This document shows, piece after piece, positions 14,501 to 19,131 of a DNA stretch of 21,771 bases. Position numbers and translations under genes: made by a program. How positions within the stretch are numbered: the stretch's first letter is position 1; the number at the start of each line of letters is the position of its first letter. The notes under the pieces are model-generated. The model was not told where the DNA came from, made no database searches, and saw only the letters and a list, made by a program, of their open reading frames with translations. Source of the stretch: CAYHYG01 sp964360835 (GTDB lineage: Bacteria > Patescibacteriota > Patescibacteriia > UBA1558 > 2-01-FULL-52-15); contig CAYHYG010000017.1 of assembly GCA_964360835.1 (NCBI GenBank), positions 1-21,771 on the forward strand, given 5' to 3'.

Positions 14501-15283
14501 GTACATCAGGCCAGCTGGACACACATGTTGAAAGCCGTAGCCCTCTACCGTGATGGTTCTAAGCTATCGCAGCCACTGAATTCTGTTTCTGATGAAAGCT
14601 CTCTGCTCTCATTGAAAGTCGAAGATGATATAGATGAAAGCGTCGGGCCCCAAGAATATCACAAAATGGCCGGACTAGGTCGAGGAGCTCAAGAAAAACT
14701 ACCCAAACAACGTCGCGGCTTTGTCCAGGAGGCCATAGTCGGTGGTCACAAAGTTTATGTCCGCACCGGTGAATATCCTAATGGGCGTCTGGGTGAAATT
14801 TTCATCGATATGTATAAAGAAGGCGCCGCCTACAAAAGCTTACTTAATATGTTTGCCATCTCCATTTCCAAGGGTCTGCAGTATGGCATACCATTAGAAG
14901 AATATGTCGACACCTTTACCTACACCAAATTTGAGCCAGCCGGCGTGGTCCAGGGTCATGAAAACATCAAGATGTCTACTTCTATCATAGACTATGTTTT
15001 CCGCTTGATCGGTTTCGAATATCTTCGCCGCCATGACTTGGTGCAAAATAAACCAACCGATCCTCAGAAGACCCTGCCGCTGGACCTCAGTCAGACGACA
15101 GTCACCCTGAAGACCAATGGCTCAACTGAACAAAAAAAGGTAGCTCATCTAGACGCCAAAGATAATGCCCGTCAGCAAGGTTTTACCGGTGATCAGTGCG
15201 CTGCCTGTGGCAGTATGAAAATGAAACGCAATGGATCGTGTCTGCTGTGTGTGGATTGTGGCGAAACAACAGGCTGCAGTTAA
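11558..15283 (+). CDS. nrdJ: Adenosylcobalamin-dependent (class II) ribonucleoside-diphosphate reductase
   Basis: A 1241-aa class II RNR, which makes deoxynucleotides using a radical generated from AdoCbl, with no need for oxygen or a second subunit. Residues 1-95 are an ATP-cone (KKRGGQTEQFDQTKI... VARFYSLYKDKK), the allosteric dATP/ATP switch. Redox-active cysteines are Cys289 (HACFIQS) and Cys572 (DTACNLSS), and the active-site triad Asn559-Cys561-Glu563 sits in NPCSE. The end carries a CxxC...CxxC zinc-ribbon-like tail (CAACGSMKMKRNG, CLLCVDCGETTGC) that delivers electrons from a dithiol carrier. Length is in the usual range for this large class II type and I see no intein. It is preceded by paired NrdR boxes and followed by cobO, which would make its cofactor. 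No Shine-Dalgarno is visible before the ATG; the leader is about 250 nt. Confidence 0.95.
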   Translation: MPLSSIKKRGGQTEQFDQTKITRTLQFISDAQGLHDSPLLDKFTHEIIEKLELQTADATELTTEDVRNIISWVLLEHQLPQVARFYSLYKDKKIPVGEISREPGQGLKIERIYTKAGQDPFSLFTYEKRTSVIRNSDGTVVAEIKDVEVPIGWSQVATDILAQKYLRKAGVPQQDEQGNYLKDSQGNVLLGTEHSIRQVAKRMAGCWRFWGEKYAYFASGDDAQAYEDEMIYTLVGQLGAPNSPQWFNTGLNYAYGITGGAQGHHYVDPISGELTASVDAYTHPQPHACFIQSLKDDLVNDGGIFDLVTREARLFKYGSGTGSNFSTLRGSNERLSGGGRSSGLMSFLRIFDRSAGAIQSGGTTRRAAKMVVINIDHPDIEEFIDWKMKEEQKVASLVAGSAANAKNLQAVITAAVTDKTTDWKKSLNLQKALKKSIGAGVPLNYLERVLRLVDQGVNHLNYSVHDTHFEGAAYSTVSGQNSNNSVRVTNEFMQAVAQGKDWKLINRTNNEVNKTLPANQLWDKINFAAWSCADPGLQFHDTINEWHTCSHDGPIIASNPCSEYMFLDDTACNLSSINLAHFLDEKNSKFQIEKFRQATRLWTITLEISVLMAQFPSKQIAWNSYLYRTLGLGYANLGTVLMTMGIPYDSKEALGIAGAITAIMSGEAYATSAEMAKHLGAFNRFTANREPMLRVMRNHRRATYNVSPQEYEGLTVKPLGLDPQSIPTDLLSAARESWDRAVKLGEEFGYRNAQTTLIAPTGTIGLVMDCDTTGVEPDFAIVKYKKLAGGGYMKIINRSVHKALRKLNYSPEQIKEIEIYATGHETLKGAPHINDESLLNLGFGDKDVAKIESAIKTAFDIRFVFNQSILGEQALARVGFTSEQIADPKLDVLAKLNFTNEQITEANEYLFGTMTIEGAPHLKPEHYQVFDCANKCGSKGTRYIPYKAHINMMAATQPFLCGAISKTINMPHEATIAEVAEVHQASWTHMLKAVALYRDGSKLSQPLNSVSDESSLLSLKVEDDIDESVGPQEYHKMAGLGRGAQEKLPKQRRGFVQEAIVGGHKVYVRTGEYPNGRLGEIFIDMYKEGAAYKSLLNMFAISISKGLQYGIPLEEYVDTFTYTKFEPAGVVQGHENIKMSTSIIDYVFRLIGFEYLRRHDLVQNKPTDPQKTLPLDLSQTTVTLKTNGSTEQKKVAHLDAKDNARQQGFTGDQCAACGSMKMKRNGSCLLCVDCGETTGCS

Positions 15284-15288
15284 AAAGA

Positions 15289-15320
15289 GTTTCGTCCTGA
15301 GCGTAGTCGAAGGATGAAAC
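15289..15320. repeat. Palindromic repeat R2 (simple CCTGAGCGTAGTCGAAGG form)
   Basis: GTTTCGTCCT and AGGATGAAAC pair (one G-U) around GAGCGTAGTCGA. This is the form without an inner hairpin. It begins 5 bp after the RNR stop. A 10-bp palindrome CAACCGGTTG (15320-15329) abuts it. Confidence 0.7.
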
Positions 15321-15359
15321 AACCGGTTGTAGTTAGTATATCTGTTCTATTAACCTAAC

Positions 15360-15391
15360 CGGTAGGTGTGGGTCGCGACCCACACCTACCG
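15360..15391. repeat. Perfect 32-bp palindrome upstream of cobO
   Basis: Left arm CGGTAGGTGTGGGTCG (15360-15375) is the exact reverse complement of the right arm CGACCCACACCTACCG (15376-15391), with no loop. It ends 6 bp before the cobO ATG. It has no U-run, so it is not a terminator. It could be an operator, an RNA hairpin masking the start, or another spacer element. Confidence 0.85.
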
Positions 15392-15397
15392 TTACCC

Positions 15398-15940
15398 ATG
15401 AATAAAAAATTTAGTCTTGGTCAAATCCACGTCTACACCGGTGACGGCAAGGGCAAGACAACCGCCGGTCTCGGTCTTGCACTACGAGCTTCCGGTCATG
15501 GTAAGAAAGTTGCTATTATTTTCTTTGACAAAGGCGGCTTTAACTATGGTGAGCGTCATAGTTTACCGTTACTAAAAAATATTGACTTCTTTGTCACTGG
15601 TTTAGTTCGTTTTAAACCAGGCACACCGTTCCGCTTTTCCATTCTTGAAGAAGATAAGGACGAAGCAGAACGCGGACTCCAGCTAGCACGAGCCCTATTT
15701 CGTAAAAAATATAACTTAATTATCCTAGACGAGATTAACACTGCTACCAAATTAAAAATGCTCAAGCTCAATCACGTCTTGGAATTAATGAAAGACAAAC
15801 CAGAACATATTGAAATGGTCATGACTGGCCGTAGAGCGCCAAAGAAAATAATGGAAACAGCTGACTTGGTGACGGAAATGAAGTTGCGCAAACATTACTT
15901 TTATAAAGGCATTGCCGCCAGACGAGGAATTGAGTACTAG
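15398..15940 (+). CDS. cobO: Cob(I)yrinic acid a,c-diamide adenosyltransferase
   Basis: A 180-aa CobO/BtuR-type enzyme that transfers the adenosyl group of ATP to the cobalt of a reduced corrinoid, giving AdoCbl. Motifs: QIHVYTGDGKGKTTAGLG with the P-loop at 15-22, LIILDEINTA, VMTGRRAPKKIMETADLVTEM and the C-terminal GIAARRGIEY. I start at ATG 15398, which gives the family N-terminus; the in-frame GTG at 15368 would place the 32-bp palindrome inside the coding region. Its position directly after the B12-dependent RNR, with no other corrinoid genes nearby, fits salvage of cobalamin for that enzyme. Confidence 0.93.
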   Translation: MNKKFSLGQIHVYTGDGKGKTTAGLGLALRASGHGKKVAIIFFDKGGFNYGERHSLPLLKNIDFFVTGLVRFKPGTPFRFSILEEDKDEAERGLQLARALFRKKYNLIILDEINTATKLKMLKLNHVLELMKDKPEHIEMVMTGRRAPKKIMETADLVTEMKLRKHYFYKGIAARRGIEY

Positions 15941-16008
15941 ACAAATCACAACAAATAGAATAGCGTTATATTAGTTTCGTTCCTGCTGCCTAAAGAAGGA
16001 GACTGGTT

Positions 16009-16149
16009 ATGTGGCTCACTAAGCTCATCTGGGGGTGGTATGACTGGTTGGATCGGCATGTAGACAGCCGAATTCTCGATGGAGGTATTGCCCTCATTGC
16101 AATCATCGGCCTGTACATCTGTGTCAACAATGCTCTACATGGCAAATAA
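16009..16149 (+). CDS. Small single-pass membrane protein (46 aa)
   Basis: A short gene read directly from the sequence: it encodes 46 residues beginning MWLTKLIWGWYDWLDRHV and ending CVNNALHGK. The N-terminus is Trp-rich and amphipathic (five Trp in the first 13 positions or so), followed by a transmembrane segment GGIALIAIIGLYICV. Support comes from a strong Shine-Dalgarno AAGGAG (15996-16001) at 7 bp, a TATATT -10 (15967-15972), and a strong terminator 22 bp past the TAA. The transcript would hold this gene only. I do not know the family; a small regulatory, toxin-like or pilus-associated membrane peptide are all possible, and the neighbour downstream is pilT. Confidence 0.7.
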   Translation: MWLTKLIWGWYDWLDRHVDSRILDGGIALIAIIGLYICVNNALHGK

Positions 16150-16171
16150 ACCAGCAAATCCCTCGCCGGGT

Positions 16172-16206
16172 CCCCTGCACCATTATGGTACAGGGGTTTC
16201 TTTTTT
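16172..16206 (+). terminator. Rho-independent terminator after the 46-aa gene
   Basis: CCCCTG-C-ACC (16172-16181) pairs with GGT-A-CAGGGG (16187-16196) around ATTAT, followed by TTTCTTTTTT. One C/A mismatch in the stem. Confidence 0.85.
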
Positions 16207-16236
16207 GTTTTTACCAATTACTAATTACCCATCTTA

Positions 16237-16245
16237 TGTTATAAT
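16237..16245 (+). promoter_or_regulatory. Extended -10 promoter of a leaderless pilT message
   Basis: TG-T-TATAAT with the hexamer at 16240-16245. The pilT ATG starts 7 bp beyond the last base of the hexamer, at the predicted +1, and there is no Shine-Dalgarno. Confidence 0.7.
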
Positions 16246-16251
16246 ATCGCC

Positions 16252-17280
16252 ATGAATATCAATGAACTTTTTAAAATTGCCACCGAAAAGAAGGCCTCTG
16301 ACCTGCATCTGATCGTCGGCAAGCCTCCCATCATCCGCATTGATGGTGAATTGAAAATTATCCCCGACTATCCTTCATTAAAGAAGGTTGAAATGGAGCA
16401 ATTGGTTTTTAGCATTATCACCGACGCTCAAAAACAAAAATTTATCACTGAGCGGGAAATGGATGTTTCCTACGAGCTCGAGGGTTATTCTCGCTACCGC
16501 ATTAACCTACACTTTGAAAAGGATAATGTTGGCCTAGTTGCTCGTGTCATTTCAAACGTCATTCCGACGATGGAAGAGTTGGATTTACCTCCTATTGCTC
16601 TCGAGTTAATCTCCAGGCCACAAGGGCTGATCCTGGTCACTGGACCGACCGGTTGCGGAAAATCTACCACTTTGGCTGCTATGGTACAACGTATCAATGA
16701 TAATCGCTTTGCCAATATTATCACCTTAGAAGATCCTATCGAATACATCTACACGCCAAACCGAAGCATTATTAAACAAAGACAACTTGGCACAGATATG
16801 AATAGCTTTGGCAATGCCCTCAAACATGTCTTACGTCAGGATCCGAATGTCATCATGGTCGGAGAAATGAGAGACTTGGAAACTATCGGCGCCACCATTA
16901 CGTTGGCCGAAACCGGACATTTAGTTCTAGCCACTTTGCATACTCATAATGCCTCACAGACCATCGACCGCATCATTGACGTTTTCCCACCTCATCAACA
17001 GGCCCAAGTCCGTCTGCAACTATCAGTCTCACTGAGTGGTATTATTTCCCAGAAACTTCTACCCCGAACGGGTGGTGGTCGTGTCGCCACACGCGAAATC
17101 CTGACCAATAACGCGGCTATTGCTAACTTAGTTCGTGAAAACAAAATTCCTCAGATCAAAACCATCATCCAGACATCAGCCGATCAGGGCATGATTACCA
17201 TGGATCAACATCTCAAATTATTAATGGAGCAAGGTTTGATTGATGAGGCGACCGCTATGGCCTACTCTATCGATTCTTAA
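16252..17280 (+). CDS. pilT: PilT-family twitching motility retraction ATPase
   Basis: A 342-aa hexameric secretion ATPase of the type IV pilus system, acting at the cytoplasmic face of the membrane to depolymerise pili. Motifs: N-terminal KKASDLHLIVGKPPIIRIDG, Walker A GPTGCGKST (131-139), Asp box ITLEDPIEYI, Walker B VIMVGEMRD around 200-208, His box TGHLVLATLHTHNA (221-234), and the C-terminal retraction motif as NAAIANLVRENK (canonical AIRNLIRE). Length is normal for PilT. It is followed 3 bp later by a cNMP-binding/GAF gene, apparently in the same operon. Other pilus genes are not in the window. Confidence 0.95.
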   Translation: MNINELFKIATEKKASDLHLIVGKPPIIRIDGELKIIPDYPSLKKVEMEQLVFSIITDAQKQKFITEREMDVSYELEGYSRYRINLHFEKDNVGLVARVISNVIPTMEELDLPPIALELISRPQGLILVTGPTGCGKSTTLAAMVQRINDNRFANIITLEDPIEYIYTPNRSIIKQRQLGTDMNSFGNALKHVLRQDPNVIMVGEMRDLETIGATITLAETGHLVLATLHTHNASQTIDRIIDVFPPHQQAQVRLQLSVSLSGIISQKLLPRTGGGRVATREILTNNAAIANLVRENKIPQIKTIIQTSADQGMITMDQHLKLLMEQGLIDEATAMAYSIDS

Positions 17281-17283
17281 CCT

Positions 17284-18237
17284 ATGCTGGTCAGCCAATT
17301 ACGTAATATTCCTCTTTTCAAAGGTTTCTCCGCGGCCGCTCTGAAGACAGTAGCTGCTTATATTCAAGTCCACGAGCTAGATGAACGTCGCTTGCTTTTT
17401 CGCCAGGATCAAAAACGAGACAAACTCTTTATTGTATTGAGTGGCGCCATTCTGATTGAGCGACACCTTCTCGACCACCAAGAACCCTTGGCCGCTTTTA
17501 AACCATACAACGTCATTGGTGAAGCCGCTCTCTTCGCTCCGTCAGGAAAACACGAACACAGTGGCCGCGCTCTGGAAAGTCAGACTACCGTCGCCAGCTT
17601 ATCTGTCTATCATCTATTTCAGCTTTTTCGTCGCCATCCAGAGACCTCTTTATTGCTCAACCGGTCTCTCTTGGCCATTATCAATGAACGCCTGAGCCGC
17701 ACGAATGAAAAACTACTAACCCTTTTTGCCACGAGCACCCTGATACATCATTTCCAGAGACAAGACCAATTAGCTGATTCAGTCACCGATACCTTACACA
17801 AGCTTTTTCGCGTTCGCAAAGCCCTGCTTCTATCTATTGACTCTCGCGCTCAACAGGCAGAGATTTTAAGTACCAGTGGTTATCGACGTAGTCTCAGCAA
17901 AAAAATATCTATTAAAGCAGACCCTTTGCTTCTACAGCTACGAACCACCTTAAAGCCTCTAATTATCACGCCGCAAAAATGGCAAAAACAGTATCAGAAC
18001 AGTGTCTACGCCAGCCAGAATATGCTGATGTCGCCGCTTCTCCATCAAGGTGAGCTTATCGGGGTCATTATCCTAACAGATAAGATCAACCGTCATCATT
18101 TTGGTTTCAATAATGAAATCTTGCTTTCCGCCATTGCCCGCCAGATTGCTCCAGCGTTGGAAGAACTACGACTGCAGGAATGGCAAAAAAATGAGCGTCA
18201 ATTAAAAGCCGAATTTATTGACCCTTTTCGGGCTTGA
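17284..18237 (+). CDS. Cyclic-nucleotide-binding-like and GAF domain protein
   Basis: A 317-aa putative sensor. Residues 1-125 form a cNMP-binding (CAP_ED) fold: LRNIPLFKGFSAAALKTVAAY, LFRQDQKRDKLFIVLSGAILIE, and NVIGEAALFAPSGKHEHSGRALE. The phosphate-binding cassette is only partly canonical: GEAALFAPSGKHEHSGRA, without the Arg-Ser/Thr-Ala form, so binding of cAMP or cGMP is uncertain. Residues 150-300 form a GAF domain (DTLHKLFRVRKALLLSID, MLMSPLLHQGELIGVIILTDK, FGFNNEILLSAIARQIAPALEE). There is no DNA-binding helix-turn-helix or output enzyme domain. Lying 3 bp after pilT, it may couple a ligand signal to pilus retraction. Confidence 0.85.
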   Translation: MLVSQLRNIPLFKGFSAAALKTVAAYIQVHELDERRLLFRQDQKRDKLFIVLSGAILIERHLLDHQEPLAAFKPYNVIGEAALFAPSGKHEHSGRALESQTTVASLSVYHLFQLFRRHPETSLLLNRSLLAIINERLSRTNEKLLTLFATSTLIHHFQRQDQLADSVTDTLHKLFRVRKALLLSIDSRAQQAEILSTSGYRRSLSKKISIKADPLLLQLRTTLKPLIITPQKWQKQYQNSVYASQNMLMSPLLHQGELIGVIILTDKINRHHFGFNNEILLSAIARQIAPALEELRLQEWQKNERQLKAEFIDPFRA

Positions 18238-18262
18238 ACAACTTAAGGAAAACTGGTATAGT
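18234..18262 (+). promoter_or_regulatory. Promoter retained by the interrupted tRNA-Arg copy
   Basis: TTGAAC (18234-18239), 17-bp spacer, TATAGT (18257-18262) with an extended -10 TG-G. Predicted start is about 16 nt before the tRNA-like sequence. It overlaps the end of the preceding gene. Confidence 0.55.
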
Positions 18263-18297
18263 CGTTTCGCTTAGTTAATAGTGAGCGCCCTTAGCTC

Positions 18298-18327
18298 CCG
18301 CTTCGCTATCGCTTTAGCGAGGCGAGC
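18298..18327. repeat. Hairpin insert in the D arm of the tRNA-Arg copy
   Basis: A 30-nt insert with CGCTTCGCT (18299-18307) pairing with AGCGAGGCG (18316-18324), one G-U pair, loop ATCGCTTT. It falls exactly between the GCTC strand of the D stem and AGTGGATCA of the D loop. Confidence 0.75.
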
Positions 18328-18370
18328 AGTGGATCAGAGCGCTTGGCTTCGGACCAAGAGGTCGGGGGTT

Positions 18371-18413
18371 CGCCCAGTCATCCGACCGGGCAGTCCAGTC
18401 GAATGACTGGGCG
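18371..18413. repeat. Hairpin insert in the T loop of the tRNA-Arg copy
   Basis: Perfect 11-bp arms CGCCCAGTCAT (18371-18381) and ATGACTGGGCG (18403-18413), with an inner CGAC/GTCG stem. Net insertion is 41 nt between TTCG and AATCC. Its last 15 nt (18399-18413) are identical to the end of the palindrome upstream of nrdJ (11519-11533). Confidence 0.8.
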
Positions 18414-18437
18414 AATCCAGGATAATGCACTATCGGT

Positions 18438-18644
18438 ATGTATTACGTATATTTCCTTTATCTCAGCAATGGAAACATTTATAAAGGGATGACTGGTCGC
18501 GATATTAACGAGCGTTATATTGAACATCAAAAAGGTAAGGTTGACTCAACCAAATCATACTTGCCAGCGACATTACTTGGGTATGAAATGTATTATCTCA
18601 AGAGTGACGCTGAAAGGCGAGAGAGATTTCTAAAATCTACTTAG
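18438..18644 (+). CDS. Single-domain GIY-YIG nuclease (URI/YhbQ-like), slightly short
   Basis: A 68-aa GIY-YIG endonuclease domain. The GIY position reads YVYFL (3-7), the YIG position IYKGMT (14-19), the catalytic Arg lies in DINERYIEHQKGKV, and the metal-ligand Glu in the ERRERFLKS segment. These minimal domains are about 80-90 aa; this one ends at FLKST, where relatives usually continue KSGxGR, so about 10-15 residues are missing. It lies between the broken and intact tRNA-Arg copies, 20 bp after the former and 50 bp before the latter. Minimal GIY-YIG proteins are often numerous in Patescibacteria; a homing or repeat-mobilising role here is an inference from position. Confidence 0.85.
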   Translation: MYYVYFLYLSNGNIYKGMTGRDINERYIEHQKGKVDSTKSYLPATLLGYEMYYLKSDAERRERFLKST

Positions 18645-18653
18645 GGCAGACGG

Positions 18654-18682
18654 TTGCTTCATCAACAATATCGCGATATCAT
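18654..18682 (+). promoter_or_regulatory. Promoter of the intact tRNA-Arg
   Basis: TTGCTT (18654-18659), 17-bp spacer, TATCAT (18677-18682); predicted start about 6 nt before the tRNA. A perfect 12-bp palindrome ATATCGCGATAT (18668-18679) overlaps the -10 and could bind a protein. Confidence 0.5.
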
Positions 18683-18694
18683 AGACAAACTTGC

Positions 18695-18771
18695 GCGCCC
18701 TTAGCTCAGTGGATCAGAGCGCTTGGCTTCGGACCAAGAGGTCGGGGGTTCGAATCCCTCAGGGCGCACCA
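18695..18771 (+). tRNA. tRNA-Arg (anticodon TCG)
   Basis: Full cloverleaf: acceptor GCGCCCT/AGGGCGC, D stem GCTC/GAGC, anticodon stem CTTGG/CCAAG with loop CTTCGGA, T loop TTCGAAT, and encoded CCA. It is the intact partner of the interrupted copy at 18285-18418. Confidence 0.95.
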
Positions 18772-18790
18772 AAAAATTTAAACTTCAAAA

Positions 18791-18845
18791 GGTAAAATTC
18801 AAAATTAATTACAATTATTTTGCAATTTCAATTTTGAACTTTACC
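18791..18845. repeat. AT-rich inverted repeat between tRNA-Arg and tRNA-Lys
   Basis: GGTAAAATTCAAAATT (18791-18806) pairs with AATTTTGAACTTTACC (18830-18845) with one G-U. Its centre holds TTTTGCAATTT (18818-18828), which recurs at 21200-21210 between tRNA-Leu and tRNA-Ala. Confidence 0.65.
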
Positions 18846-18854
18846 ATATAATAC

Positions 18855-18930
18855 GGGAGCATAGCTCAGTTGGTAGAGCAGTTGCCTCTTAAGCAAACGG
18901 TCGAGGGTTCGAATCCCCCTGCTCCCACCA
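18855..18930 (+). tRNA. tRNA-Lys (anticodon CTT)
   Basis: Acceptor GGGAGCA/TGCTCCC, D arm GCTC-AGTTGGTA-GAGC, anticodon loop CTCTTAA, T loop TTCGAAT, encoded CCA. Two stem positions are mismatched by my pairing: 27-43 (G/A) and 50-64 (A/C). Confidence 0.92.
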
Positions 18931-18951
18931 TTTTTCCGCAAGGCGGAAAAA
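18931..18951. repeat. Small hairpin directly after tRNA-Lys
   Basis: TTTTTCCGC-AAG-GCGGAAAAA, a perfect 9-bp stem starting at the base after CCA. U precedes and A follows the stem on both strands, so it lacks the form of an intrinsic terminator. A similar hairpin follows tRNA-Ala. Confidence 0.75.
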
Positions 18952-18993
18952 TGTCCTGAGCGACCACGTCCAACGTGGGAGTCGAAGGACATT
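18950..18993. repeat. Nested palindromic repeat R3 (CCTGAGCGA...AGTCGAAGG type)
   Basis: Outer arms AATGTCCT (18950-18957) and AGGACATT (18986-18993), skeleton GAGCGA...GAGTCGA, inner hairpin CCACGT-CCA-ACGTGG (18964-18978). It shares two bases with the preceding small hairpin. Confidence 0.75.
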
Positions 18994-19012
18994 CGTTACG
19001 TTAATCTCTTAA

Positions 19013-19060
19013 GATGTTCCGAACGAAAACCCTCTTAGTGGGTCGAAACCGAAGGACATC
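19013..19060. repeat. Nested palindromic repeat R4, diverged
   Basis: Outer arms GATGTTC (19013-19019) and GGACATC (19054-19060, one G-U), diverged skeleton GAACGAAA...CGAAACCGAAGG, inner ACCC/GGGT hairpin around TCTTAGT. Confidence 0.55.
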
Positions 19061-19072
19061 CTTCACTAAAAC

Positions 19073-19100
19073 AAAGATTCCTTGAGAATCTTTTTATTTT
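19073..19100 (+). terminator. Terminator before the rluA-type gene
   Basis: AAAGATTC-CTTGA-GAATCTTT (8-bp stem) running into TTTTTATTTT. The stem is AT-rich, so moderate strength. It would end transcripts coming from tRNA-Lys. Confidence 0.65.
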
Positions 19101-19111
19101 ACCTAGCACAA

Positions 19112-19120
19112 TGCTATAAT
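19112..19120 (+). promoter_or_regulatory. Extended -10 promoter of the rluA-gmk operon
   Basis: TG-C-TATAAT with the hexamer at 19115-19120. The ATG at 19132 is 11 bp beyond, giving a leader of about 5 nt and no Shine-Dalgarno. Confidence 0.6.
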
Positions 19121-19131
19121 CACCTCAATAT

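Larger units (their letters stand above)
18285..18418 (+). pseudogene. tRNA-Arg(TCG) copy interrupted by two hairpins and lacking its 3' end
   Basis: Three blocks match the intact tRNA-Arg at 18695-18771 without any substitution: 18285-18297 (13 nt, acceptor 5' strand to first D-stem strand), 18328-18372 (45 nt, D loop through anticodon arm to TTCG of the T loop) and 18414-18418 (AATCC). Between them are a 30-nt insert at the start of the D loop and a 41-nt insert inside the T loop, both palindromic. After AATCC the sequence diverges, so most of the T-stem 3' strand, the acceptor 3' strand and CCA are missing, and a normal tRNA cannot form. The zero divergence points to a very recent event, gene conversion, or a mis-assembly. 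Confidence 0.8.

Noticed and set aside
18847..18852. TATAAT immediately before tRNA-Lys
   Set aside because: It ends only 2 bp before the tRNA, so transcription would start inside the tRNA; it is better explained as part of the AT-rich spacer repeat.
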